NCBI RefSeq assembly: GCF_030295995.1
Contig: NZ_AP027365.1
Span: 3,132,066 to 3,196,065, forward strand
Length of the DNA: 64,000 nt
Reading direction: 5' to 3'
Origin: Thalassotalea hakodatensis
Lineage (GTDB): Bacteria; Pseudomonadota; Gammaproteobacteria; Enterobacterales; Alteromonadaceae
Shown here: one piece after another, positions 47,185-55,330 of the stretch
Numbering within the stretch: the first letter of the stretch is position 1
How the letters are laid out: each line of letters starts with the position of its first letter
Notes under the pieces: generated by a model
Told to the model about the DNA's origin: nothing
The model's input: only the letters and a program-made list of their open reading frames with translations
The model's database searches: none
Position numbers and translations under genes: made by a program

Positions 47185-47511
47185 GTGAGTAGAAAAATCC
47201 CTGAAAAATGGCAATCTTCTGTCAAAGCAGCAAAAGCAACCCAAGTCGCTTTTGATCTTGACGAGCGATTTCAAATGCATATTCGTCGAGAGGCACTAGA
47301 ATCGGGCTTAAGTCCTTCTGATAGAATTCGAGAAATTTTGGGGTTACCTGTTAACAAGCGACCTAAACGTCCCCGTCTTACCGTGAGCCTTTCTGGTGAA
47401 GATTATCAAGCACTTGCTGAAAAATATGGTTTAGATGCAAGCCAGCAACTTGAAATTAAACGAAAATTAATGGAAGATTTAGTTATTCATGTGGATAAAG
47501 AACAACAATAG
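47185..47511 (+). CDS. Small basic protein with two ribbon-helix-helix-like segments
   Basis: A protein of 108 residues, not assigned to a named family. Residues about 18-52 (TQVAFDLDERFQMHIRRE then SPSDRIREIL) have the strand-helix-turn-helix pattern of ribbon-helix-helix DNA-binding proteins. Residues about 64-101 (RLTVSLSGEDYQALAEKYG, then QLEIKRKLMEDL) repeat it more loosely. Such proteins bind short palindromes, and this operon has three copies of one, so it is a candidate regulator. It starts with GTG, 3 bases after the DUF2491 stop, with CAGGAAG upstream. Confidence 0.7.
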   Translation: MSRKIPEKWQSSVKAAKATQVAFDLDERFQMHIRREALESGLSPSDRIREILGLPVNKRPKRPRLTVSLSGEDYQALAEKYGLDASQQLEIKRKLMEDLVIHVDKEQQ

Positions 47512-47677
47512 GCACTGTATATGTGTGCTGTACTCGATATTTCAATTGATAATTTACAAAAAATGAAAGCAACTTCTGCACGTTTCACTTTTATCTTCCT
47601 GCAGTATCCTATTCAATTAGTTAATGCTTTATCCTCGATTGTAACTAAAACTTTCACATTACAAGGACGATAAACAC

Positions 47678-48169
47678 ATGTCTTCTGTCTTTCAAATCAC
47701 TTCAAGTAAAAGCAAACTATATTCTGTTGATGAATTTGGCGTAGTTAATTATAAAACGCGGTATGTTGCTATGTTATGTATTTTATCTATGGCAACATTA
47801 ATTTTACTATTAGGCTGTATTACGTATTATGCTGAAGTTGGCACTGAAGGTGCTACCATTCAAAGCTTTGGCGATGCCTTATGGCTGATGATTATGTCTA
47901 GCACTACGATTGGCTTTGGCTCGCAGTACCCCGTTACCATTATTGGTCGCGTTATGGTCACCATGATGTTCATCACTGGTGTTGGTATCATTGGCGGTTT
48001 AGGTGCTTTGGTCGCATCAAAATTGCTCGGTTTTTCAGATACTAATGTAAAAAATCGTGAATTACGGAAACAAAATGCCGAAATTTTAGCGATGAATAAA
48101 AAGCTAGAACAAAAATTAGACTTGCTTGTAGAAAAGATTGAACCTATGGTAAGTGATAGTAAAAAATGA
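47678..48169 (+). CDS. Two-TM potassium-type ion channel subunit
   Basis: A protein of 163 residues. Two membrane helices (about 28-52 and 85-118) flank a pore loop with the selectivity filter TTIGFGSQYP (TIGFG at 77-81, the form of TVGYG found in many bacterial channels). The C-terminus (about 125-155) is a coiled coil that could drive tetramer assembly. There is no RCK or cyclic-nucleotide domain. AAGGACG precedes the ATG. The 166 bases upstream hold no clear promoter. Linkage to a PspA-type gene suggests a role in membrane-potential stress, which is inference. Confidence 0.88.
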   Translation: MSSVFQITSSKSKLYSVDEFGVVNYKTRYVAMLCILSMATLILLLGCITYYAEVGTEGATIQSFGDALWLMIMSSTTIGFGSQYPVTIIGRVMVTMMFITGVGIIGGLGALVASKLLGFSDTNVKNRELRKQNAEILAMNKKLEQKLDLLVEKIEPMVSDSKK

Positions 48170-48183
48170 TTATGGGAATGAAA

Positions 48184-48423
48184 ATGAAAACAACGATATT
48201 TACTGGCTTGACCGCCATCGTTTTATTTACTGGTTGTGCAAGCTCGAACAATCTTGAGCAACAAGTTAGTACGTTATCAAACAAAGTAGATAAGCTGACA
48301 ACTGAAGTGAGTAAACTAAAAGAGCAACATCAGAAAACGGAAAGTAAACTGACCCAATTACAAAATGCTAACAAGCAAACCACTCAAAAATTACATAATA
48401 TTTCTTCAAGCTTTAAAAAATAA
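48184..48423 (+). CDS. Small Lpp-like coiled-coil lipoprotein
   Basis: A protein of 79 residues. The lipobox FTGC acylates the cysteine at residue 18, followed by Ser-Ser. The mature part is one heptad coiled coil (LEQQVSTLSNKVDKLTTEVSKL), like murein lipoprotein Lpp, and it ends in Lys-Lys; Lpp is joined to peptidoglycan through a C-terminal lysine. In-frame ATGs at 48166, 48172 and 48178 are also possible; 48184 is preferred because GGGA stands six bases before it. From 48166 it would overlap the channel gene's stop codon. A convergent L,D-transpeptidase gene lies next door. Confidence 0.75.
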   Translation: MKTTIFTGLTAIVLFTGCASSNNLEQQVSTLSNKVDKLTTEVSKLKEQHQKTESKLTQLQNANKQTTQKLHNISSSFKK

Positions 48424-48438
48424 TCACATTACAAACTC

Positions 48439-48470
48439 GTTGAAGTAATGTGTTGTTTCATTACTTCAAC
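48439..48470. terminator. Hairpin between convergent lipoprotein and L,D-transpeptidase genes
   Basis: A perfect 12-bp stem GTTGAAGTAATG / CATTACTTCAAC with an 8-base loop. It overlaps the last codons of the transpeptidase gene. The T-tract is weak, so it may be a terminator for the plus strand or only an mRNA end stabiliser. Confidence 0.6.
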
Positions 48471-49345
48471 GCGTAAACAACCCCCTGTTGCTCTGCAAGT
48501 AATTGTGTTATTTTTTCATTGGTAATACTTTCTCCTAAAAAAGCATTTACCGCTTCAGACATTTGATGCTTCTTAGCATGAGGAAATTCACTTAACGGTT
48601 TATGCACCTCAATATATTTACGTCCTTGGGCTTCATAACTCATTTTTATCGGCTGATCGATAATTTTTACTTGTGTGCCTACGGGAATATTATGGTACAA
48701 CCATTCAATATCGTCAGCATACATACGTATACAACCAGAGCTTGCTCTTAATCCTATACCCATTCTTTGATTTGTGCCGTGGATTAAATACTCACTAGTG
48801 CCTATTCTTAATGCGTATTTCCCAAAGGGATTATTAGGTCCTGGTGGGATTTCTTTTGCTAAGTCAATACCATGCTCTTCTTTGTAGCGTTGCCGTAAGG
48901 CACTTGGCGGACGCCAAACAGGATTTTTACGTTTATCACCAATAACGCTGATTAAATTTGGCGTTGATAAACCTTCACGGCCAATACCAACAGGAAAAAC
49001 GTAAACAAGTGACTCCTCAGGAGGGAAATAATATAAGCGCAACTCCGCAAGGTTAATGATGATCCCTTTGCGTTCTGCATACGGTAAAATCATGCGCTTA
49101 GGTATAATGATATGTGAGCCAACCGGCGGCAAAAAGGGATCTACATTAGGGTTAGCCTCAATCAAGGCAAGTAAACCTACGTTATAATACTCAGCCAGCG
49201 CCTGAAAATAATCTCCAGGTAATACCTCATGTCTGACATCTTCACCAATAACTCTACTTTTAGAAGTAGGTAAAGCGTAAACACTCGCTTGAATCGACAA
49301 CGTGAACAATAAGCTTAACGTAAGCAGAAAACGCAGTAATATCAT
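48461..49345 (-). CDS. L,D-transpeptidase (YkuD/ErfK family) with LysM-like domain
   Basis: A periplasmic protein of 294 residues: signal peptide (about 1-25), a LysM-like peptidoglycan-binding region (HEVLPGDYFQALAEYYNV to GSHIIIP), then the YkuD catalytic domain with HGTNQRMGIG and the active-site cysteine in SSGCIRM. Family members make 3-3 peptidoglycan cross-links or attach Lpp to peptidoglycan (ErfK, YbiS, YcfS). The ATG at 49345 is chosen; a TTG at 49363 would overlap ygiF. The neighbouring Lpp-like lipoprotein makes a lipoprotein-anchoring role plausible. Confidence 0.92.
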   Translation of the reverse strand: MILLRFLLTLSLLFTLSIQASVYALPTSKSRVIGEDVRHEVLPGDYFQALAEYYNVGLLALIEANPNVDPFLPPVGSHIIIPKRMILPYAERKGIIINLAELRLYYFPPEESLVYVFPVGIGREGLSTPNLISVIGDKRKNPVWRPPSALRQRYKEEHGIDLAKEIPPGPNNPFGKYALRIGTSEYLIHGTNQRMGIGLRASSGCIRMYADDIEWLYHNIPVGTQVKIIDQPIKMSYEAQGRKYIEVHKPLSEFPHAKKHQMSEAVNAFLGESITNEKITQLLAEQQGVVYALK

Positions 49346-49350
49346 GATGA

Positions 49351-50865
49351 TTAATTTTGCCAATAGGCGGGCAATGATAATGCAGCATCTTTAGTATGTG
49401 ATAAGGCAACAAGTAAATTTTCAACTTTTCTTTGCTGCCACGTAATGACTTTCACGACAGATTCATTGTTATCGTCTGCAAGTTTTTCTAATTGCTGTTT
49501 AATAATCCATAAACTTTGTAATTCAGATAGCCCTTGTTGCATATCAAGCCAAGGAACTCTAAAGTGATGACGATGTTGCTGATCAAAAAGATGACCAAAC
49601 CAGTTGCCCGTTAACAAGCAACGATGAAGCACTTTTCGCTTATCTAGAAACTGTTCAGCGTCTGTTGGATCAATGGCTTCAATTGCAACATGGAGCTCTG
49701 TTAAACTTTTATTCATTTGCTCACGTGCAAAAGGAAGTAATGAAGGCTGTGCTACCGGCAAAAATGCCTTTGAGGGATCATCATTTAAAATAAGTTGTAA
49801 TAAACGCATCTGTAATTGATTAAAGCGTTCACTGTGTAATAGCTCTGACACCATTTCAGCATCAGGAAATCTTCGCTTTTCAAGCTTAAGTTGCTCGATT
49901 AACTGCTGGCTATATTCAAGTTTTTTGCGATAATTCCCAGTTTTATTCATCACTTCTTTAAGGTAAATCGCACTATCAACCCAAGCAAATAACTGAATAA
50001 AATGGCTTAATTCTCGCCTAATTTCTTTACTATGTTCAGTAATAATTTCATCGTACAGCCAAAAGCCATGTCTGATAATAGACAGTATTTCTACCATTTG
50101 CATGAGCGCTGATAACTTTCTATTTGTCAGGTAACTTTCAGTCGCTAATTGAAGTTGTTGCAAATAATGGCTCAGTGCGGCAATAAACCATTGTTGTGTG
50201 TTATTTTGTGTATTGTCATCGCTAAAAAAAAGGGCGACGCTGTAATTAAATGGCTTATCAGCAAAAAGTCGATAACCTCTTGCAGCTTTACTGTGAATGC
50301 CGGCACGCAATGAAAGTTGAGAAAATAATAATGTTGCTAAGTTATATAATGCAGATACATCACCTTCAACTAATTCAAGTTCAATTTCATTGATAGCCTC
50401 TTGTCTGCCATCCGATAGAATTTCACCTTGATCAAGCGCCATTTCAATTTTACTGCCCTCAATATCTACAAGCCATGTTTCACGCTGAAAATTTGTCGAA
50501 AATAAAGAAGTTAGTTCGCGTTGAATGGCTTCAACATTAGCATCATCAGGCCAAATATTGTTTGGAAATAAAGACAAATCCGGAAAATTATGCTCAACAG
50601 TAATATTGTATTCTGGACGTTGATGCAACCCGCCAAGCACTTTTCCTGATGTTTTAATGGTTTGCTCTAAGTGCGTTTCATATTGACGAATACGAAGGCC
50701 GCAATCCAATGCCCTAAGCTTTAAATCGGGGGTATCAAAATAACAATTGTGTAATTTTCTAACGTTATGTTGATAGGGTATCTGGTGACTTGTTAATAAT
50801 TGCTTGATTCTTTCAGATACATCATCACTTAAAATCAAGAATTTAAGTTCAACTTCGGTGATCAT
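49351..50865 (-). CDS. ygiF: CYTH and CHAD domain protein, inorganic triphosphatase type
   Basis: A protein of 504 residues. The CYTH domain (about 1-200) has the defining ExExK at residues 4-8 (EVELK) and hydrolyses triphosphate in E. coli YgiF. The CHAD domain (about 220-490) is helical and, in other proteins, binds polyphosphate. In E. coli ygiF lies beside glnE and ygiM; here it keeps ygiM (divergent) but glnE is 7 kb away. The transpeptidase gene follows within 6 bases. Confidence 0.9.
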   Translation of the reverse strand: MITEVELKFLILSDDVSERIKQLLTSHQIPYQHNVRKLHNCYFDTPDLKLRALDCGLRIRQYETHLEQTIKTSGKVLGGLHQRPEYNITVEHNFPDLSLFPNNIWPDDANVEAIQRELTSLFSTNFQRETWLVDIEGSKIEMALDQGEILSDGRQEAINEIELELVEGDVSALYNLATLLFSQLSLRAGIHSKAARGYRLFADKPFNYSVALFFSDDNTQNNTQQWFIAALSHYLQQLQLATESYLTNRKLSALMQMVEILSIIRHGFWLYDEIITEHSKEIRRELSHFIQLFAWVDSAIYLKEVMNKTGNYRKKLEYSQQLIEQLKLEKRRFPDAEMVSELLHSERFNQLQMRLLQLILNDDPSKAFLPVAQPSLLPFAREQMNKSLTELHVAIEAIDPTDAEQFLDKRKVLHRCLLTGNWFGHLFDQQHRHHFRVPWLDMQQGLSELQSLWIIKQQLEKLADDNNESVVKVITWQQRKVENLLVALSHTKDAALSLPAYWQN

Positions 50866-51023
50866 TAGCTATATCTTACAAACTCTACGGTAAAGTTGGC
50901 TTTTATTTAGTTTACCATACAAAAGCTAACGCGGGGGTGCAATATTTTTCGCTTGCTATCGTCGTGTCAAAGCCCTACTATTTTCATCATCAAAGAAAGA
51001 AAAAGGTGTATTTAGGTAACTAA

Positions 51024-51626
51024 ATGAAAATAATAACATGTCTGGTGATTGCAACGTTGTCGCTACTAGCGCCACAGGCCTTATCTGAAGAATCACAACA
51101 AGAACCGAAAGAATCAGCGTATATTATCGATGATTTATTTATTTATATGCATGCAGGTGCGGGAGCTAATTATCGTATCGTAGGTAGCGTAAATGCAGGT
51201 GATGAAATTAAACTTACCGGCAATGAATCTAATGGATACACGGAAATCATTGATCCGCGCGATAGAATTACCTGGGTAGAAAGCAAGTATTTAAGTAAAA
51301 CGCCAGGCATGCGTGTTGCAATTGCTGAATTAAATACAAAATTAGCCAACCAAGAAGAAAGTGTAGAGCAATCTGAATCAAGCTTGTCGTTGGCCAATCA
51401 GCAAATTAATCAATTAAAGGCAAATGAAAAAGCGTTAAATAAACAAATTACCACTTTAACTCGTGATTTAAAAACTGCACAGTCAAAAGTTGATAATCAA
51501 GATTTAGCGGTCAAAAAAGAGTACTTTTTTAATGGCGCTATTGTATTAGCCATTGGACTTATCTTAGGGCTTATTTTACCTAGACTTGCTGCTAGAAAGC
51601 GCTCTAGTATGGATAACTGGAAGTAA
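51024..51626 (+). CDS. ygiM: YgiM-type SH3-domain membrane protein
   Basis: A protein of 200 residues: signal peptide (about 1-21), bacterial SH3 domain (about 30-92, DDLFIYMHAGAGANYRIVGSV), a coiled coil (about 95-165) and a C-terminal membrane helix (about 172-192) followed by basic residues. This is the TIGR04211 layout of E. coli YgiM. The role is unknown; the SH3 domain probably contacts the cell wall in the periplasm. Its order next to ygiF and, beyond an insertion, cca is the conserved one. Confidence 0.9.
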   Translation: MKIITCLVIATLSLLAPQALSEESQQEPKESAYIIDDLFIYMHAGAGANYRIVGSVNAGDEIKLTGNESNGYTEIIDPRDRITWVESKYLSKTPGMRVAIAELNTKLANQEESVEQSESSLSLANQQINQLKANEKALNKQITTLTRDLKTAQSKVDNQDLAVKKEYFFNGAIVLAIGLILGLILPRLAARKRSSMDNWK

Positions 51627-51700
51627 TTAACTGCAACTTTATGGCAAATAAATGATAGGATAAGCGGAAAATTTCGTTTTAATTACACTTATTTGCCATT

Positions 51701-52765
51701 ATGCATCTTATTTTCGACGTACTCCATCTATATTATTTACCGCAATACCTGCCTGTTTACCACCAATTAATAAAACAAAATGCTGGGCACGCTACCTTCG
51801 TATTTTACCATGGTATACATGATGAAATTATTCAGTCGATTATTGAGCAAGAGCAACTCAACTATCTATGGGTTGATAATGAAGAGCAAGCTTTAGCTTT
51901 TTATCAGTCACAGGCTGCTGATTGGGTCTTTTTTGCCAATAGCTTCCCATATCTAGATAATATCCATAAAGTAAGTAAGTCTGTACAGCTCGGTCACGGA
52001 ATCGGCCCTAAAGCTAGCTATTACCAAAAGTCAGATACACCAACTACCGTTAGGTTTGTCGAAGGAAGTTACCGCACAAAACGCTTTAAAACTATGTACC
52101 CAAATGATACCTTTATCGATGTTGGTTTTTGCAAATTAGATCCCATAATTAATAATGAGCCTGTTGCCTTCGCATTAGCAGATCATCAACTTGATCCAAC
52201 AAAAAAAACCATACTTTACGCCCCAACTTTTTATCCAAGTAGTATTGAGTGTTTTCCAAAAGACTGGCCCAACGCCTTTAAGCAATACAATATTATTATT
52301 AAACCTCATTACTTTTCTCTTAGTAAAGAAAAATACAAAGCACAAAAAGCTTTACTTTTACATTGGCAAAAATTTGATAATGTCTACTTAGCCGACGTAC
52401 ATGACTACTCTTTAATCCCATTTTTAGCCACTGCAGATATCTTAATTAGCGATGCTTCTTCTGCGCTATTTGAATTTGCAGCACTAAATAAACCTGTTAT
52501 ATGGTGCGATTTTTTAAAGTTACGATGGAGTTACCGCGGTATTTTCTCATTCCGCTTTAAAAAGCGCATGGATCAAGATTATGGAGAATATGCAAATATT
52601 GCTGTGCATGCTAAGACTTATAAAGAGTTGGCAACACTTGTTGAGGAACAATTATCATCTCCTAAACTCTTAGAAAAAACACGTTTATCTTTTGCTGAAA
52701 AATTGGCTGGTAGGCTCGATGGCAAAGTAAGCGAACGTATTATTCAATATTTACAAAATAACTAA
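51701..52765 (+). CDS. CDP-glycerol glycerophosphotransferase family protein
   Basis: A protein of 354 residues resembling the catalytic part of TagB/TagF, which move glycerol phosphate from CDP-glycerol to a growing polymer or lipid acceptor at the membrane. Family blocks seen are QLGHGIGPKASYY, KTILYAPTFYPSS, IIKPHYFSL and DILISDASSALFEFAALNKPVIWCD. The next gene makes CDP-glycerol, which supports the call. Such enzymes in Gram-negatives decorate LPS or capsule with glycerol phosphate; the acceptor here is unknown. No other glycan-assembly genes are close. Confidence 0.88.
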   Translation: MHLIFDVLHLYYLPQYLPVYHQLIKQNAGHATFVFYHGIHDEIIQSIIEQEQLNYLWVDNEEQALAFYQSQAADWVFFANSFPYLDNIHKVSKSVQLGHGIGPKASYYQKSDTPTTVRFVEGSYRTKRFKTMYPNDTFIDVGFCKLDPIINNEPVAFALADHQLDPTKKTILYAPTFYPSSIECFPKDWPNAFKQYNIIIKPHYFSLSKEKYKAQKALLLHWQKFDNVYLADVHDYSLIPFLATADILISDASSALFEFAALNKPVIWCDFLKLRWSYRGIFSFRFKKRMDQDYGEYANIAVHAKTYKELATLVEEQLSSPKLLEKTRLSFAEKLAGRLDGKVSERIIQYLQNN

Positions 52766-52782
52766 ATAGCCCCCTACCTAAG

Positions 52783-52796
52783 ACAAACCGGTTTGT
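52783..52796. promoter_or_regulatory. 14-bp perfect palindrome before the cytidylyltransferase gene
   Basis: ACAAACCGGTTTGT is a perfect palindrome in the 68-base gap between the glycerophosphotransferase and cytidylyltransferase genes. It may be an operator; its stem is too short and lacks the T-tract for a good terminator. Confidence 0.35.
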
Positions 52797-52833
52797 GTAG
52801 AATTAATACTGCTTTTCCTAGTAGGAATTATTG

Positions 52834-53250
52834 ATGAAAAAAATAGGTTATACCACAGGTGTTTTTGATCTGTTTCATATTGGACACCTCAACGTGCTTA
52901 AACGCGCAAAATTAGAGTGTGATTATTTAATTGTCGGGGTAACAAGTGACGAGTTGTGTTTAAAAGCAAAAAATAAACAACCCATTATTCCCTTTCCTGA
53001 AAGAATGGAGATAGTTGAAAACATTAAATTTGTTGACGAAGTTGTACCACAAGTCAATTACGATAAAAAAGAAGCGTGGAACAATTTAAAGTTCGATCTT
53101 ATGTTTGTTGGTGATGACTGGAAAGGTACAGAGAAATGGAACAGCATAGAAAAAGAATTTGCTGAGTTTGGTGTTGAAATTATTTACTTCCCATACACTT
53201 CTCATACATCAAGCACTAAGTTAAGAGAAGTGCTCGAAAAAATAACATAA
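52834..53250 (+). CDS. tagD: Glycerol-3-phosphate cytidylyltransferase (TagD type)
   Basis: A protein of 138 residues that joins CTP and glycerol 3-phosphate into CDP-glycerol. The HIGH motif is at residues 15-18 in TGVFDLFHIGHLN, and the C-terminal YTSHTSSTKLR matches the RTxGISTT-type signature of the family. It resembles TagD of Gram-positive teichoic acid synthesis. The ATG at 52834 follows TAGGAAT; a TTG one codon earlier is less likely. It lies between the transferase that would use its product and a Wzi-like gene 13 bases on. Confidence 0.92.
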   Translation: MKKIGYTTGVFDLFHIGHLNVLKRAKLECDYLIVGVTSDELCLKAKNKQPIIPFPERMEIVENIKFVDEVVPQVNYDKKEAWNNLKFDLMFVGDDWKGTEKWNSIEKEFAEFGVEIIYFPYTSHTSSTKLREVLEKIT

Positions 53251-53263
53251 CAAAGTAACATTT

Positions 53264-54787
53264 ATGAAAAAATTTCATGTAATTTTAGCGCTATTTTCTT
53301 GTTTAACTTTATCCGTAAAAGCAGACCCTTGGATAGATACAAGCAATGTTTTTTTACGAGCTAATATTCAATGGTTAGTCGACAATGGTATTATAAAGAC
53401 ACCTGTCACTACATACCCCTTAATGTGGCATGATATTTCACGCGATCTAAACAACGTCTACATAGGTAAATTGGACGAAAGAAGCCGTGAAGCACTGTTA
53501 TATGTTAAGCATCAATTAAAACTTGCCCAACGAAACAGTAAAAAAATTACCGCTAGTATAGCCAATGAAAACAAAAGGTTTACCAGTTTCGGTGAAGATT
53601 ACCGTAATGATAAGCACATGAACATTGCAACCAACTGGATGAATGATCGATTTGCTTTTAAAATATCAACCCATTACCGACCTGAAAACTCTTTTGGTGA
53701 AAACACCAGTTTTGACGGCAGTTATGGTGCTTTTTTCCTTGGTAATTGGGTTTTTTCAGCAGGTATGCAAGATCGCTGGTGGGGGCCAGGTTTAGATACT
53801 AGCCTCAGCTTAACAAGTAACGCCCAATCAATGCCTGCCCTAGCATTAAGCCGAAAATCAGCAATCCCTGTAATTATTCCTTTTACTGATCATCAAATCC
53901 CATGGACAGTTACCACGTTCATGGGGAAAATGGATGATAAAAGGATCATAAAGAACACACTTTTGTGGGGGTTTCGCTTAAATTTTAATCCAATAAAAAA
54001 TTTAGAAGTAGGTATTACTAGGCTTGCTCAATGGGCTGGAGACGGACGACCGAGTGATTTAGGTACCTTTGTCGATGTACTAAAGGGTCTAGATAACTGT
54101 GGTGGTAACGGCCCTACCATTGAAGAATGTGCTGCCGGTAAAGAACCTGGCAACCAATTAGCCGGTTATGATATTCGCTGGTCTTCGTCACTATTGTCAC
54201 ATCCTTTCGCTTTGTACTTTACCAGTTTTGCAGAAGACGGAGATCGAAAAGGAGAATTAAGTATTTTAGGTGAAGAGCGATACCAAGTAGGTATAGAAAC
54301 GCAAATTATGGCTTTCAATGCTTACTGGAAAATTTACATAGAGGGTACAGACACCTATGCGACATGCCGAGATGGCGTAAATGGTGATGGTACGAGCCTA
54401 ATCGGTGATTGCTATTACGAACACAAAATATATCAAACAGGAATGCGTTATCACGGCCGTTCAATCGGTAGTATTTATGAAAATGACGCAACAAGTTTAG
54501 TGCTAGGTGCCAATACCATTGCAGCTAAAAACACTCAGTTAGCATTTAAATTGCGTTGGTTACAATTAAATAAAGACAACAGCGATAAAGCACCTGAAAA
54601 CCCATTAATTGGTAACACCTTAACACCAATAGCAGAAGACATGGTACAGCTTTCTAGCAAAGTACAACATAGTTACCAAAATTGGCGCTTTACTCTAGGC
54701 ATGGATATTAGTCGCTCACGCTATCAATCCACCAATACAACTGATAACAATATAAGTGCCTTTGCAAAAGTTGAGTATAACTTGTAA
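53264..54787 (+). CDS. Capsule assembly Wzi family outer-membrane protein
   Basis: A protein of 507 residues with a signal peptide (about 1-20, VKADPW) and a beta-barrel pattern ending in a short aromatic-rich strand (FAKVEYNL). The WVFSAGMQDRWWGPG and LEVGITRLAQWAGDGRP segments are characteristic of Wzi, an outer-membrane lectin that ties capsule to the cell surface. It is 13 bases after tagD, so it is likely co-expressed. Together the three genes suggest a glycerol-phosphate-modified surface polymer, though no Wza/Wzb/Wzc genes are in the window. Confidence 0.88.
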   Translation: MKKFHVILALFSCLTLSVKADPWIDTSNVFLRANIQWLVDNGIIKTPVTTYPLMWHDISRDLNNVYIGKLDERSREALLYVKHQLKLAQRNSKKITASIANENKRFTSFGEDYRNDKHMNIATNWMNDRFAFKISTHYRPENSFGENTSFDGSYGAFFLGNWVFSAGMQDRWWGPGLDTSLSLTSNAQSMPALALSRKSAIPVIIPFTDHQIPWTVTTFMGKMDDKRIIKNTLLWGFRLNFNPIKNLEVGITRLAQWAGDGRPSDLGTFVDVLKGLDNCGGNGPTIEECAAGKEPGNQLAGYDIRWSSSLLSHPFALYFTSFAEDGDRKGELSILGEERYQVGIETQIMAFNAYWKIYIEGTDTYATCRDGVNGDGTSLIGDCYYEHKIYQTGMRYHGRSIGSIYENDATSLVLGANTIAAKNTQLAFKLRWLQLNKDNSDKAPENPLIGNTLTPIAEDMVQLSSKVQHSYQNWRFTLGMDISRSRYQSTNTTDNNISAFAKVEYNL

Positions 54788-54805
54788 GTTATTGCTCACT
54801 GATTT

Positions 54806-54838
54806 GATGCTGGATACACCTTTTAGTAATCCAGCATC
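54806..54838 (+). terminator. Hairpin after the Wzi-like gene
   Basis: A perfect 10-bp stem GATGCTGGAT / ATCCAGCATC, 18 bases after the stop codon. The T-run comes about 10 bases later, so termination may be imperfect. Confidence 0.6.
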
Positions 54839-55034
54839 ACATTGTATACTTTTTTTCAACACCTATCTTGAACTAGCTTTGCATTATTCATATAGATGGT
54901 AAGCTATATTTTCATCACTCTGTTCGAGAGGTATTTATATTGAATACCAATTTATAAGCTTATGTTCTCTAATAAAAAATCATTTCTTATACGATATACA
55001 AATAACCTTAGAAAACTTTACTCTTAAATTTTAT

Positions 55035-55064
55035 TTGACAAAATTTGAGTAAATACGCTATTAA
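55035..55064 (+). promoter_or_regulatory. Promoter of the leu operon
   Basis: TTGACA (55035-55040) is followed after 18 bases by TATTAA (55059-55064). Transcription would start near 55071, about 80 bases before the leader peptide. This is the best promoter in the 543-base gap between the Wzi-like gene and leuA. Confidence 0.65.
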
Positions 55065-55151
55065 TAGCTCACTGATGTAATAAAATTACAATTAATTACT
55101 AAACGGCAATGATAAAAATGCCGATTAGTACTAAGGCAAACATAGCAAATA

Positions 55152-55214
55152 ATGAAATTTAACTTCAACAACACATTAAACCTCCTCCTCCTCGCATTAA
55201 CATTGCGCGGATAG
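55152..55214 (+). CDS. leuL: leu operon leader peptide
   Basis: A frame of 20 codons (MKFNFNNTLNLLLLALTLRG) with seven leucines, four of them in a row and all CTC. Ribosome stalling at these codons when charged tRNA-Leu is scarce would prevent formation of the downstream terminator and allow leuABCD transcription. Position between the promoter and a terminator hairpin, just upstream of leuA, makes this an attenuator leader. Confidence 0.9.
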   Translation: MKFNFNNTLNLLLLALTLRG

Positions 55215-55260
55215 CTTGTAGGTGACTGTTGAAGAATTAAATTAAACAGAAAGAATCACT

Positions 55261-55291
55261 AAAACCCGCGCTACTCAACGCGGGTTTTTTT
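55261..55291 (+). terminator. leu attenuator terminator
   Basis: AAAACCCGCG / CGCGGGTTTT with the loop CTACTCAA and a tail of Ts, 46 bases after the leader peptide stop and 39 bases before the leuA ATG. It is the terminator arm of the leucine attenuation system. Confidence 0.93.
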
Positions 55292-55330
55292 ATGCTCGCA
55301 TGTTTAGACATACACTTTAAGGGAAACAAA

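Noticed and set aside
47521-47673. Small open frame of 50 codons (MCAVLDISIDNLQKMKATSA...) filling the gap before the channel gene
   Set aside because: Only a weak AGG stands upstream, composition is not clearly coding, and I recognise no homologue; the stop overlaps the channel gene's ribosome binding site, so it could be a leader, but support is too thin.
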